This document shows, in pieces, positions 56,529-58,049 of a stretch of 64,000 bases of DNA. Numbering within the stretch: position 1 is the stretch's first letter; every line of letters begins with the position of its first letter. Where the stretch lies: the NCBI GenBank assembly GCA_934045075.1, contig OW203722.1, positions 3,255,001-3,319,000 on the forward strand, written 5' to 3'. The position numbers and the translations under genes are program-made. Under the pieces are notes generated by a model. The model did no database searches and was not told the DNA's origin. It saw only the letters and a list, made by a program, of their open reading frames with translations. The stretch comes from Yponomeuta sedellus (lineage: Eukaryota; Arthropoda; Insecta; Lepidoptera; Yponomeutidae).

Positions 56529-57792
56529 TTTCGTCGTTGTCGTTGATTTATTATCGGTGTATATATTTGAAGCCTACACCATCTATAAAAAAAACATGTC
56601 CCAGGCACTACAGCGTATGAGTGGTCTTTTCACCCATCTAGTGTGGGTGAAGATACCACTGGACGCTGTATAAATCATCTCATTAAGTAGATGCAAAAAG
56701 GCCAATATTATTATAATTATTTATTATATATTTCAAATAATTAAGTATTTAAAATCGCCAATAGGTAGGCACTTTTTTTTTTAGAGAAAACCTGATATAT
56801 CAATATAAGTAAATGATTTCAAACATAGAGCATAGAGCGCGTTCAGTGCGTGAATGGGTGACCATCTATGACTAACGCTAGTGGCATACTTCTGAGCGGT
56901 TCCTCGTGACTTTTATAGTGATGGGACGTGACGTGAGATAGGGCACACGAAAATGGCGTTGGACGGAGGCACGGATGAGACGTGACGCGTTGTATTGAAA
57001 GTACCCTCGCCTCGTCCATTCTGTGTGTGCTTCGTCCCGCCCCTTCAGTACTCTTTATCTAAGAGCCCGTATCCGTGTTTCGCAAGGCACGTTAAGTAGT
57101 TGGTGCTGGCTGCCGTCGATGCGATGTTAGAGGCCTTAGAGCGGTTTGAAAACTTTTCACAGTAAGACCAGCCACTAATCTTGCAAGCCTCCATCAATCT
57201 GGACTTGGCCCCCATGGTGGAGTATGGCCTATACCTTTCTCAGGTAAGAGACCTGTGCCCTGAACATGGATGGTTGACGACAAAAGGAAGCGATGTGTCT
57301 CGGGGGAGGCCTACGTCTATCAGTGGAACTGTTTGATTGATACAGTTTCACTAACCTTTTTTTTAACTATGAGGCACCCTTTTACGGGTACCACCAGCGC
57401 GGTGGTTATGTCGGACCTCCCGTCCTCAAAAGGGCGGTATAGCGACTAAAACTCCTGGGCTGTTCCTCCGCTCCCTCGCAAGGGACGGGCCACGGGAAAG
57501 CTTGCGCACACTACCGCGACACAGTTTCTCTAACCTAACCTTTCCGTTCACAGTGGCAATAGCCTGCGCTATACCTCGCTTGGAGCTGTTTATGGAGCTG
57601 GTTGGAGCCGTCTGCCTCTCCGTGATGGGAATTCTTCTGCCGGCAGTAGTGGATTCCGTCTGGCGGTGGAACCGTGGCCTTGGGCCTTGCGCTTGGCTCC
57701 TCATGAAAAACGGCATAATTGCGCTGTTCTCCCTACTGGCCATGGTGTCTGGCGTAGCGTACTCCATTAAGAGTATTGTGGACAAGTTGTGA
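20700..57792 (+). CDS. SLC36-type proton-coupled amino acid transporter (whole gene, 9 coding exons)
   Basis: Predicted 454-residue membrane protein of the amino acid/auxin permease superfamily, SLC36 (PAT) branch. Family role: moves small neutral amino acids with protons across plasma or lysosomal membranes. In insects the PAT group includes Pathetic and CG1139, which couple amino acid supply to growth signalling. Seen: a hydrophilic N-tail (residues 1-50), LLKASLGSGVLAMPLAFKNAG (TM1 signature, 56-76), FAMEGVGVVMPVENEM (252-267), KYGDGVRGSLTLNLP, and a hydrophobic C-terminus ending SIVDKL. Coding segments are 20700-20758, 25173-25256, 35928-36078, 41054-41175, 46598-46682, 47139-47380, 51215-51427, 56042-56211 and 57554-57792. 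Together they are 1365 nt including TGA, in frame throughout, every intron GT...AG. Length fits the family (about 450-500). The substrate and exact orthologue are inference. Confidence 0.93.
20780..21010 (-). pseudogene. Family E retrotransposon C-terminal remnant
   Basis: Lies in intron 1. The minus-strand frame reads TVLEWRPRLSKRSVGRPPTR then GRSSMRQTEDS and GEGYVQKW, the conserved C-terminal end of RTE-like reverse-transcriptase polyproteins, followed by the GAA-repeat tail. Confidence 0.75.
21340..21480 (-). mobile_element. Family F (Jockey-like) 3' tail
   Basis: Reverse complement of the 3' UTR of the element at 53938-55040: ATGAAATGAAATGGTATTAT (tail), CAAAGTAGCGCAGATACTGC, and TTTTGGAGAAAAATGGACAA. 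Confidence 0.75.
21698..21870 (-). repeat. T1 tRNA-like SINE
   Basis: Minus-strand head at 21737-21807, box B reading GAGTCCCGG-type and slightly diverged. Body ends near GTTACGTACAGGCAGCGAG. Confidence 0.75.
22060..22229. mobile_element. Foldback MITE, complete
   Basis: Terminal arms of about 30 bp (GTCCGTATCTACTTACGGGT against ACTCGTAAGTAGATCCGGAC) around a core with GCTCACCATGATTAAGC. A longer outer inverted pair links 22010-22050 with 23708-23770 (ACTTTCGTAAGCACAACA). Related partial copies are at 1388 and 42430. Confidence 0.65.
22295..22655 (+). mobile_element. Common lepidopteran repeat (CCCGCGACTCCGTCCGCG type)
   Basis: Starts near TTTTGCCCGCGACTCCGTCC and ends TGAGTCAGTCAGTCAGGACT with an AT-rich tail. 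I recognise this as an abundant lepidopteran interspersed repeat, probably a non-LTR 3' region. Classification is from memory and untested. Confidence 0.5.
22656..24204. other. Intron 1 sequence, mostly unassigned
   Basis: Holds an unassigned 101-residue frame (23280-23585) with no splice or homology support, the outer MITE arm at 23708-23770, and otherwise nothing recognised. Confidence 0.35.
24205..24380 (+). repeat. T2 tRNA-like SINE
   Basis: GAGCGGTGGTAAGTCACCGG (A-box region), CGAGGTCGTGGGTTTGGACTC (diverged B box), then ATGTACCAATGG. Box B is damaged. Confidence 0.5.
24381..25172. other. Intron 1 sequence with an ACGT/GGAC palindrome
   Basis: 24400-24560 is RTE-like tail debris. 24560-24592 alternates ACGT and GGAC units and is largely self-complementary (ACGTACGTACGGACGG...). 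The rest is unassigned. Confidence 0.45.
25173..25256 (+). CDS. SLC36 gene, coding exon 2
   Basis: Completes codon 20 and codes residues 21-47 plus two bases of codon 48, containing EDLDPYVPADHRPQ. Acceptor TTTACAG before, donor GTGAGT after. Completes the hydrophilic N-tail that precedes TM1 in this family. Confidence 0.9.
25385..25558 (+). mobile_element. Non-LTR 3' end with TATC tail
   Basis: ACAAAGGCGAGCTTATCTCT to GTGCAATAAAGTGTTCTC and repeated CTAT units. A typical lepidopteran LINE tail related to the family H group. Confidence 0.65.
25855..26120 (-). repeat. Family N repeat, uninterrupted copy
   Basis: Matches 17735-18165 without the family H insertion, so it serves as the empty-site control. 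Orientation uncertain. Confidence 0.65.
26121..26346. other. Intron 2 flank of the Gypsy element
   Basis: Nothing recognised before the ATAT target duplication at 26347-26350. Confidence 0.4.
26351..26461 (+). repeat. Gypsy 5' LTR (111 bp)
   Basis: TGTTGTATATCCCGACACGC to CCTAATATTAAACA, starting TG and ending CA. Unusually short for an LTR. Confidence 0.95.
26464..26481 (+). promoter_or_regulatory. Gypsy primer-binding site
   Basis: TGGCGGCGAATCGGATCC, two bases after the 5' LTR, starts with TGG as expected for pairing to a tRNA 3' CCA. I could not name the tRNA. Confidence 0.75.
26491..27013 (+). pseudogene. Gypsy gag, N-terminal part
   Basis: Structural protein of the particle. First frame 26491-26817 contains DWDSYKQRLLQWFIANDI and KRKAILLSAL. 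The reading then continues in another frame from about 26790 (HAQWAARIRGLAAHC, then LLDRFVMGM) up to the nested insertion. One frameshift near 26800. Confidence 0.85.
27773..28084 (-). CDS. Secreted-looking ORF inside the TIR element
   Basis: 103 residues. Begins MVFFIILLFTLNTSTPLTTA, a plausible signal peptide, followed by a charged region (GYEIKMDGSDKKAKLVPNEE) and an EDGTYVMQQY stretch. It ends just before TTAG; CCAG/GTTAGA there could be a splice donor, making this a first exon of a gene fragment carried by the transposon. I do not recognise the family. The EDGTY motif recalls immunoglobulin-like folds but that is weak. Real coding status unproven. Confidence 0.4.
   Translation of the reverse strand: MVFFIILLFTLNTSTPLTTANRGNDKTTLSESKQFGSEFSFSFPKETGYEIKMDGSDKKAKLVPNEEEHKIQSIFIHFIITKKAEDGTYVMQQYQKKCTSLPG
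28297..28340. repeat. 21-bp perfect hairpin
   Basis: Arms 28297-28317 and 28320-28340 (GTTTTTCTTCACCAGTTTAT core) are exact reverse complements with a 2-nt spacer, inside the TIR element. Confidence 0.9.
28533..28592. repeat. 30-bp tandem duplication
   Basis: Two exact copies of a unit containing AGATATAAAATAACAATAAT, inside the TIR element. Confidence 0.85.
29112..29632 (+). pseudogene. Gypsy gag C-terminus (nucleocapsid) and protease
   Basis: Resumes the gag frame after the insertion. Two zinc knuckles of the form C-x2-C-x4-H-x4-C (CSVCGSNSHKAGKC and CKKCGQKGHLQRMC) for RNA binding, then an aspartic protease core with FEIDSGSAVSVIS (DSG active site). The frame breaks at an (AC)n run at 29618-29631, a likely slippage site. 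Confidence 0.9.
29641..30147 (+). pseudogene. Gypsy protease end and reverse transcriptase N-terminal part
   Basis: Contains LLGRDFIQAF (end of protease region), then RT fingers and palm: VLRPVEHSEYASPVVPALRK, KDGGVRLCADYS and EKYPLPTVDELF. Ends at a stop caused by an extra AT run (TATATATAA) near 30140. Confidence 0.9.
30155..32440 (+). CDS. Gypsy reverse transcriptase / RNase H / integrase
   Basis: 761-residue open frame, the best-preserved part of the element. RT catalytic pair Asp54-Asp55 in LCFQDDILITG. RNase H begins at LTVDASPSGLGA (Asp201). Integrase zinc-binding region has His433/His436 and Cys466/Cys469. Integrase core triad Asp497 (HLDFLG), Asp552 (VTDNG) and Glu588 (NGQAE), exactly 35 residues between the last two (DD35E). 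All key residues are present, but upstream frame breaks mean this copy cannot make the full polyprotein. Confidence 0.93.
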   Translation: MLSEDSQHLTCINTHRGLFKYTRMVFGLSSAAAIFQRAMECLLAGMDGVLCFQDDILITGADKSQHKERLTSVLQKLQDAGLTVQMHKCEFFKNQISYLGYVIDKYGLRKSPDKVRAMLEAPEPTNVQQLQSFLGLVNYYRSFVPNASSILSPLYDLLHKNTKWEWTCAHNDAFNKIKTMLVSEQVLAHFDVTAKLILTVDASPSGLGAISSQVCSDGCERPISFASRTLSPAEKKYLQIQKEATAIIFGVRRYHQYLYGKAEPFCLRTDHKPLLAIFGPHRGIPEVSANRLQRYAIFLSAYNYVIEYVRSADNSADYLSRACAPVSGSTAGASGEVREECEIEDRAAYINFVVDGSLPVTLNLLRNEIARDSLLQKVIHFVQNGWPDKMSDPAIKAYHSCRSQLAYENGCLMRGHKVVIPTVLQEKICEELHSSHFGIVKMKAEARSRFWFPGIDAALEKLTAECIVCAQLRPSPRRAPLAPWPYPPHPFYRIHLDFLGPFKDQMYLIVADAYSKCVECFTMSSTYNTKAVISKLYDLMSRLGIPHTIVTDNGTSFTSHEFAQICTVNGIRHVLSPAYHPASNGQAESFVKIVKKGLKTIVLSSPNNKITQEKIAKFLFDYRNSRNGTTEKSPAEILYGRNLRTRLDLLKPNDNNESSPATTDLAQTVEKHQSSQVKQYHGTTRKEIKINDNVWIKKYTTNEKFVWIKGIVVSKTGNVMYTIHIPHLNCEVTRHVNQIRPDAVSSQNLQTRTYDHWSPEF
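32441..32838 (+). pseudogene. Gypsy polyprotein C-terminal proline-rich tail
   Basis: After a stop and a 16-bp tandem duplication (GTCCAGAATTCTGACC repeated around 32426-32457) another frame stays open to a stop at 32836-32838, rich in Pro and Gln (APQPTPGPAPQPVPQP). Probably the tail of pol rather than an envelope, since no signal or membrane segment is seen. Confidence 0.6.
32896..32907 (+). promoter_or_regulatory. Gypsy polypurine tract
   Basis: AAAAGGGGAGAG, one base before the 3' LTR, the expected primer site for plus-strand DNA synthesis. Confidence 0.85.
32909..33019 (+). repeat. Gypsy 3' LTR (111 bp)
   Basis: Matches the 5' LTR except at three positions (CATCGCG, ACCACCG, CAACCGG here). 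Confidence 0.95.
33024..33332. other. Unassigned intron 2 sequence
   Basis: Nothing recognised. Confidence 0.4.
33333..33652 (-). mobile_element. Family A copy
   Basis: Nearly complete, from TATCAACCCTTATATGCCCC to the GTTGCTTAACTCAAGTGAC region. The 5' terminal 50 bp are missing. Confidence 0.75.
33653..33994. other. Unassigned intron 2 sequence
   Basis: Nothing recognised apart from RTE-like debris near 33900-33990. Confidence 0.35.
33995..34165 (-). repeat. T2 tRNA-like SINE ending in a 26-bp palindrome
   Basis: Minus-strand T2 with TTGGTACATGCCGAGGTTCG on the plus strand. Its head folds back: 34107-34132 and 34139-34164 are exact reverse complements around TTTCGG. Confidence 0.8.
34250..34430 (+). 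pseudogene. Non-LTR reverse-transcriptase C-terminal remnant
   Basis: Reads LQYNNAFRVLLGLPRLCSA, then after a frame break GMFAEARVD and ATMRK, a stretch I recognise from lepidopteran endonuclease/reverse-transcriptase proteins. Broken and short. Confidence 0.7.
34563..34690 (-). repeat. T1 tRNA-like SINE
   Basis: Head 34598-34668 with loop reading ACGGTTA on the minus strand. Inverted partner at 34936. Confidence 0.75.
34691..34890 (-). mobile_element. Family A fragment
   Basis: 5' two thirds of a copy, joined to the T1 at 34690. Ends TAGGCCTCGAGCGCTTC. Confidence 0.65.
34936..35140 (+). repeat. T1 tRNA-like SINE
   Basis: GCCTGTACGTAATACAGAG to GGTTAGTGCATTAAGAAG. The head retains the CTGGC/GCCAG arm. 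A short duplication (TAGGTAGG) sits at 35090. Confidence 0.75.
35141..35639. other. Intron 2 sequence with a family F tail
   Basis: 35243-35400 (-) is a diverged Jockey-like tail (TTCAAAGTAGCAAAGAAAGT, TGTGGAGAAATATGCACAAA). 35458-35490 matches the family L start (ATAAAAATGAATCGCCGAAT). The rest is unassigned. Confidence 0.5.
35640..35905. mobile_element. Non-LTR polyprotein end plus T4 SINE fragment
   Basis: 35640-35790 reads like the C-terminal end of a non-LTR polyprotein with breaks. 35845-35905 carries the T4 A-box region (GTGTAACCGTTAGACCAACG). This debris lies only 22 bp before exon 3. Confidence 0.45.
35928..36078 (+). CDS. SLC36 gene, coding exon 3
   Basis: Residues 48-98 (SSFGALAHLLKASLGSGVLA onward). 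Encodes TM1 with the family signature GSGVLAMP and the start of TM2. Acceptor TTTTCCAG, donor GTAAGC. Phase 2 in, phase 0 out. Confidence 0.95.
36133..36250 (+). mobile_element. Family H-like remnant
   Basis: AAAGTTTGCTGGAAGAAATC and GATGAGCTCGCCATTATAT resemble a diverged family H tail. Confidence 0.5.
36253..36912 (-). mobile_element. Family A copy split by a family C MITE
   Basis: 36253-36568 and 36869-36912 are the two parts of one family A copy; the sequence resumes correctly (AGTAATGGACTCCAATCA) after the MITE. Confidence 0.8.
36569..36868 (+). mobile_element. Family C MITE, complete, nested
   Basis: 300 bp, ends GAGTGCTTAGTGCGAG and CTCGCACTAAGCACTC, inserted in family A. Confidence 0.85.
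36970..37253 (+). repeat. T1 tRNA-like SINE, long form
   Basis: Includes the extended body (CAGTGATATCGTTCCGATGT, GGTAGTCGGGGCTGTAAGTG) before the tRNA-like head at 37155-37224. The head has loop ACGGATA and box B GGTTCGAATCC. Confidence 0.8.
37443..37618. repeat. Dispersed duplicate of 49343-49528
   Basis: Shares long identical stretches such as CAAGATGGCGTTAAAATCAC and CTCGATTA..TAATCGATTT with 49343-49528. Homology stops at CAACA on the right in both. Class unknown. Confidence 0.75.
37619..38614. other. Intron 3 sequence, unassigned, with (AT)n
   Basis: Overlapping minus-strand frames of 77 and 89 residues (37619-38118) contain short cysteine-bearing pieces (KAKVICQDRGKWQYLVCAY). They may be a decayed exon but cannot be assigned. 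An (AT)n run of about 49 bp lies at 38159-38207. 38490-38614 has an inverted pair around CATCTCGCTTTACGCGG / AATAAAGCGAGATGGCG. Confidence 0.45.
38615..38918 (+). mobile_element. Family A copy with a 5' extension
   Basis: 38770-38918 is family A. The preceding 150 bp (GGATGAGACGTGACGCGTTG and TTCAGTACTCTTTATCTAAG) also precede the family A copy at 57085, so this is probably more of the parent element. Confidence 0.7.
38919..39504. other. Unassigned intron 3 sequence
   Basis: Nothing recognised. A 66-residue minus-strand frame lacks support. Confidence 0.35.
39505..39725. mobile_element. Family K MITE-like element
   Basis: Imperfect terminal inverted repeats (TTTCCACGTATACATCTGTG against CACACATATATACGCGAAAA). 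Fragments at 17460-17505 and 18850-18955. Confidence 0.6.
39726..40364. other. Unassigned intron 3 sequence
   Basis: Two short minus-strand frames (62 and 75 residues) have no recognisable domain. Confidence 0.35.
40365..40762 (-). repeat. T1 SINE dimer
   Basis: One full minus-strand copy (40365-40660) followed by the start of a second in the same orientation (40661-40762). The second is cut off inside its head. Box B GGTTCGAATCCCGG present in the second; the first has TTTGAACCC. Confidence 0.8.
40763..40892. repeat. Inverted pair around a family H tail
   Basis: TACCCCATACGTTGGTTA (about 40776) and TAACCAACGTATGGTGTG (about 40853) face each other across a minus-strand retrotransposon tail (GAATATTCTTTATTGTACAC). 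Confidence 0.7.
40893..40985 (-). mobile_element. Family G fragment
   Basis: GAGATGATTTATACAGCGTCC to GCCGTAGTGCCTCGGACCTG. Confidence 0.6.
41054..41175 (+). CDS. SLC36 gene, coding exon 4
   Basis: Residues 99-138 plus two bases of codon 139 (VKTSQQLCIEAKKPCLGYAD, ending RKFAPFA). Covers the loop after TM2 with the paired cysteines seen in the family. Acceptor TGTTTCAG, donor GTATGC. Confidence 0.93.
41176..41426. other. Intron 4 start with family B scrap
   Basis: 41255-41300 echoes the family B start (AAAAGCCGAGTGCGGTTCCG). Nothing else recognised. Confidence 0.4.
41427..41949 (+). mobile_element. Family B repeat, full copy
   Basis: Nearly identical in layout to 11766 and 13888, with a shorter GACGGAC block (41868-41892). 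Confidence 0.75.
41950..42594. other. Intron 4 sequence with repeat scraps
   Basis: 41980-42130 is diverged family B-like text (CGTCCATCCGTCTGACTGTC). 42430-42492 is one arm of the MITE at 22060 (AAGTAGATACGGACTAAAAG). The rest is unassigned. Confidence 0.45.
42595..42995 (+). pseudogene. Two non-LTR retrotransposon ends
   Basis: 42595-42690 ends CTCAGGGAGACAGGCGTGAAT, a common lepidopteran LINE 3' motif. 42780-42995 reads, with stops, as a polyprotein end (GRPSTRWCDDLVTVAGSRWK region) followed by an ATG-repeat tail. Confidence 0.65.
43045..43149 (+). mobile_element. Family A copy, 5'-truncated, with 10-bp target duplication
   Basis: Only the last 105 bp remain, from CCACTAACCCGGACTTGGCC to GGGTTGATATCG. 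AAGAGCATCT flanks it at 43035-43044 and 43150-43159. A fixed 3' end, a truncated 5' end and a direct repeat together show target-primed insertion and set the family's orientation. Confidence 0.85.
43160..43567. other. Unassigned intron 4 sequence
   Basis: Nothing recognised. Confidence 0.35.
43568..43848. repeat. 110-bp direct duplication
   Basis: 43568-43677 and 43743-43848 share GTGAAAATATTAGxGTGACTC, TTCTGCCTTTTGTC and TTAAAGAAATTAAATTAATA with about 10% difference. The AATATTAG..CTAATATT core in each is palindromic. Confidence 0.8.
43884..43913. repeat. 14-bp perfect hairpin
   Basis: GATGCTACCTATCT and its reverse complement around a 2-nt spacer. Confidence 0.9.
43914..44334. other. Unassigned intron 4 sequence
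   Basis: Nothing recognised. Confidence 0.35.
44335..44598 (+). pseudogene. Family E retrotransposon C-terminus and tail
   Basis: Best-preserved family E coding end: WQWAGHISQRTD, then VLEWRPRLGKRSVGRPPTRR and GEGYVQQW before the stop, followed directly by TATAGCCTGAAGAAGAAGAAG. This pattern is typical of lepidopteran RTE-like endonuclease/reverse-transcriptase proteins. Only about 75 residues survive. Confidence 0.85.
44641..44862 (+). mobile_element. Family G repeat
   Basis: ACATCGTGAAGAAACCCGCG to GTAGATGCAGAGGCCAA, with an internal small tandem duplication (ACACCTAGTGTGAGTGAAG). Confidence 0.65.
44956..45185. repeat. (TGGAA)41 pentanucleotide array
   Basis: Four TGAAA units (44956-44975), 41 perfect TGGAA units (44976-45180), then one TGAAA. 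The long frames on both strands are products of the repeat. Same unit as classical GGAAT satellite of other animals. It abuts the 3' side of the minus-strand T3 SINE at 45190. Confidence 0.97.
45190..45416 (-). repeat. T3 tRNA-like SINE
   Basis: Head at 45349-45416 (minus strand: GTGGCGCAGCGGTTTAGCAC, then CCCGGGTTCGATCCCCGGCC as B box), body to ATATTCATGGACATATTACA. The intact boxes could still be recognised by RNA polymerase III. Confidence 0.8.
45417..45897. other. Intron 4 sequence with RTE tail debris
   Basis: 45560-45700 resembles a retrotransposon tail (GGCCTGTGCCATGCAGTGGG). Otherwise unassigned. Confidence 0.4.
45898..46153. mobile_element. Tc1/mariner-type MITE, second copy
   Basis: 256 bp, TIRs CAGTCTATTTATTCTTTCTT and its imperfect complement at the right. 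TA follows on the right, but the left TA is lost. Homologous throughout to 9918-10163. Confidence 0.8.
46440..46590 (+). mobile_element. Family H non-LTR 3' end
   Basis: AAGGTTGTCTGGAAGAAATT to GTATAATAAAGAATATTCTT; it ends only about 10 bp before the exon 5 acceptor. Confidence 0.7.
46598..46682 (+). CDS. SLC36 gene, coding exon 5
   Basis: Completes codon 139 and codes residues 140-167 (RELADWALAVTHLGACCVYI then VVVAESFKQ). One membrane segment. Acceptor TTGTTACAG, donor GTGGGC. The acceptor's pyrimidine tract overlaps a family H tail. Confidence 0.93.
46832..46926. repeat. (TG)n microsatellite
   Basis: About 95 bp of TG units with TA interruptions, inside the short intron 5. Confidence 0.95.
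47139..47380 (+). CDS. SLC36 gene, coding exon 6
   Basis: Residues 168-247 plus two bases of codon 248, VSDVYGGPDWPITVYCALTL through LATSLSGIPLFV. Two membrane segments with a polar linker. Acceptor CCGTTCCAG, donor GTGAGT. Confidence 0.95.
47541..47692 (+). repeat. Family D repeat, uninterrupted
   Basis: GGGGCTTAATCGCGTAGTAA to CTTAATCAGCCATCACA. Provides the empty-site version of the copy at 51440 that carries a MITE. Confidence 0.75.
47864..47922 (+). mobile_element. Family F (Jockey-like) 3' tail
   Basis: TAACGTTCAATAAGCCGCAG, GCTACTTTGAATAAAACC and a TTTCA tail; severely 5'-truncated. Confidence 0.7.
48080..48530. repeat. (CCCGT)~81 array grading into CCCTT and CTCTT
   Basis: 48080-48486 is about 81 units of CCCGT (GGGAC/ACGGG on the minus strand), with variants CCCAT and CCGTG near the right end. 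It grades through CCCTT to TCTCT repeats up to about 48530. Frames of 160-210 residues exist in several phases and are not genes. On the minus strand every unit supplies GGG with a 2-nt spacer, which fits the G-quadruplex pattern. In intron 6. Confidence 0.97.
48700..48960 (+). mobile_element. Family E retrotransposon 3' end
   Basis: ACCATGTGGTGTCGGTCTAG to AGCAGTGGACTGGTATAGCC and a GAC-repeat tail. Confidence 0.7.
48961..49342. other. Unassigned intron 6 sequence
   Basis: Nothing recognised. Confidence 0.35.
49343..49528. repeat. Dispersed duplicate of 37443-37618
   Basis: Same text with one diverged block (49395-49425). Confidence 0.75.
49529..50313. other. Intron 6 sequence with an imperfect palindrome
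   Basis: 49771-49801 and 49809-49839 pair imperfectly (TTTCTTTTAAC against GTTAAAAGAAA). A 69-residue minus-strand frame (49533-49742) begins right next to the duplicate and is unassigned. 50050-50090 is a T3 tail scrap. Confidence 0.5.
50314..50530. mobile_element. Rearranged family A
   Basis: A 3' end in minus orientation (TATCAACCCTTGTATGTCCC) joins at about 50338 directly to a plus-orientation 5' part (CGAAGCGTTCGTAGCCTAGT onward). Confidence 0.65.
50573..50695 (-). mobile_element. Family H non-LTR 3' end
   Basis: Reverse complement: GAATATTCTTTATTGTATAT, GGCGGCCTTATTGCTAAAAG and TTCTTCCAGGCAACCTC. Confidence 0.7.
50768..50975 (-). mobile_element. Family A fragment
   Basis: CACTGACATGGCTTAACGAC to GGCCACGAGCGTTT. 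Confidence 0.75.
51040..51145 (-). mobile_element. Family E retrotransposon end
   Basis: CTATATTAGTCCACTGCTGG and CCATAGCGCCCTGTCTTCAG; ends 70 bp before exon 7. Confidence 0.65.
51215..51427 (+). CDS. SLC36 gene, coding exon 7
   Basis: Completes codon 248 and codes residues 249-318 plus two bases of codon 319. Holds the most conserved family block, FAMEGVGVVMPVENEM (252-267), then GVLNIAMTAVVVLYGAVGF and KYGDGVRGSLTLNLP. Acceptor AATTCCGCAG, donor GTAAGA. Exon is GC-rich compared with the introns. Confidence 0.96.
51440..51903 (+). repeat. Family D repeat split by a family C MITE
   Basis: 51440-51528 and 51836-51903 together match 47541-47692 (CGAGAAGAC joined to TGATGGCTGGC). Confidence 0.8.
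51529..51835 (+). mobile_element. Family C MITE, complete, nested in D
   Basis: 307 bp, ends GAGTGCTTAGTTCGAG and CTCGCATAAAGCACTC. Confidence 0.88.
52050..52265 (-). repeat. T1 tRNA-like SINE
   Basis: Minus-strand copy with intact box B (reverse complement of GGATTCGAACCC) and loop ACGGATA. Faces the plus-strand copy at 52310. Confidence 0.8.
52310..52560 (+). repeat. T1 tRNA-like SINE, long form
   Basis: Extended body then head 52464-52533 with CTGGC/GCCAG arm and ATTCGAATCCC B box. Confidence 0.8.
52561..52731 (-). mobile_element. Family A 5' fragment
   Basis: 52642-52731 is the 5' end (CACCCATCCCGTACCTGACC to GGCCACGAGCGCTTC). 52561-52641 unassigned. Confidence 0.65.
52882..53220 (-). 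mobile_element. Family A copy with 12-bp target duplication
   Basis: 339 bp, the reference copy for the family. GTTTTGGTCTTT occurs at 52870-52881 and 53221-53232. Plus strand reads CGATATCAACCCTTGTATGT to GGCCAAGAGCGCTTC. No polymerase III boxes found. Confidence 0.88.
53458..53517. repeat. 60-bp perfect palindrome without spacer
   Basis: AAGTATTCTACGCCGTTTTC ... with the centre in TATATATATA; the 30-bp halves are exact reverse complements. Confidence 0.95.
53938..54839 (+). pseudogene. Jockey-clade reverse transcriptase, C-terminal fragment
   Basis: Non-LTR retrotransposon polymerase that primes DNA synthesis on nicked target DNA. The frame (start-less, open to 54726) begins in the palm with VYVNDLP and contains the catalytic FADDTSLIF motif, then LNSKKTKCIKF, KLQWGPHIEKLANRLSSAAY (thumb region) and SYGILLWGQAAD. 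A one-base frame change near 54690 shifts the reading, which then continues to a stop at 54839 (ending NDVWNSSM). The endonuclease and the N-terminal RT are missing, as expected from 5' truncation. Lies in intron 7 in gene orientation. Confidence 0.92.
54840..55040 (+). mobile_element. Jockey-like 3' UTR and tail
   Basis: Ends GCTACTTTGAATAAAAACTT then ATTTC-type units. Partial copies of this tail occur at 21340, 35243 and 47864. Confidence 0.85.
55265..55330. repeat. 26-bp perfect arms around (TA)n
   Basis: 55265-55290 and 55305-55330 (ACTGAACGCTGTTTAAATTA outermost) are exact complements. The arms derive from family G. Confidence 0.9.
55351..55392. repeat. 42-bp perfect palindrome without spacer
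   Basis: ACGCTATATGCCTGGTATAT and its complement; centre in a TA run. Confidence 0.93.
55400..55904. other. Intron 7 sequence with family B scrap
   Basis: 55500-55598 resembles a diverged family B end (CAGTACGGAACCCTAAAAAA). 55600-55904 is unassigned. Confidence 0.5.
55905..55995 (-). mobile_element. Family G fragment
   Basis: TTTGCATCGACGTCATGAGA and GTGACCTTCAGTCACTTTAT; diverged. Confidence 0.45.
56042..56211 (+). CDS. SLC36 gene, coding exon 8
   Basis: Completes codon 319 and codes residues 320-375 plus one base of codon 376: LAQSAKILVALVMMLSYALI, FYVPFDVVWRRIQDRIP, GVRFAGTLLT. One long membrane segment followed by a basic loop. Acceptor TTTCCACAG, donor GTAAGA. Confidence 0.95.
56313..56723. 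repeat. 411-bp near-perfect palindrome
   Basis: Arms of about 160 bp (56313-56471 and 56564-56723) are almost exact reverse complements, built from family G (TACTTAATGAGATGATTTAT, GGGTGAAAAGACCACTCATA). The centre holds (AT)n (56487-56526) and extra sequence present only on the right (TTGATTTATTATCGGTGTAT), so one side has lost or gained about 24 bp. Both strands give the same 81-residue frame for this reason. Confidence 0.93.
56850..57290 (+). mobile_element. Family A copy with 5' extension
   Basis: 56920-57085 matches 38615-38770 (GGATGAGACGTGACGCGTTG); 57085-57280 is a diverged family A ending ATGGATGGTTGACGAC. Confidence 0.65.
57291..57553. other. End of intron 8, repeat debris
   Basis: 57295-57350 is RTE-like tail text; 57360-57545 (GAGGCACCCTTTTACGGGTA, TAACCTAACC) is an unrecognised, probably repetitive segment. 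The acceptor tract lies in its TTTCCGTTCACAG end. Confidence 0.45.
57554..57792 (+). CDS. SLC36 gene, coding exon 9 and stop
   Basis: Completes codon 376 and codes residues 377-454: VAIACAIPRLELFMELVGAV, CLSVMGILLPAVVDSVWRW, KNGIIALFSLLAMVSGVAYS, ending SIVDKL and TGA. The last two to three membrane segments with the short C-tail normal for the family. Confidence 0.96.
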
Positions 57793-57822
57793 TGGACTCT
57801 GTGATTGGTATGAAGCTGGATA

Positions 57823-57828
57823 AATAAA
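57823..57828 (+). terminator. Poly(A) signal of the SLC36 gene
   Basis: AATAAA, 31 bases after the stop codon, giving a very short 3' UTR. Confidence 0.75.
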
Positions 57829-57841
57829 GTGATACTGTACC

Positions 57842-58049
57842 GATGAAACGTAATTTTTGAGGCCATAATGTTAAGATACTAGGATTCTTTATTGACCACC
57901 AGGAAAAAGAAATAATATGCTTGTCAGGACATTCTTTTTCGTTTAAAAAAATCAGGCTAATTGACAGAGGCAGGCTTAACCGAAATATTCAGGAGTTAGC
58001 TATCTTATCAAAAAAAAAAAGATGAAAAACAGGATTTTTTATACTGAAA
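57842..58049. other. Downstream flank
   Basis: 57880-57915 resembles a minus-strand LINE tail (GATTCTTTATTGACCACC). Otherwise unassigned. Confidence 0.4.

Noticed and set aside
56363..56673. A pair of 81-residue genes on opposite strands
   Set aside because: Identical products because the region is a palindrome; sequence is family G repeat.
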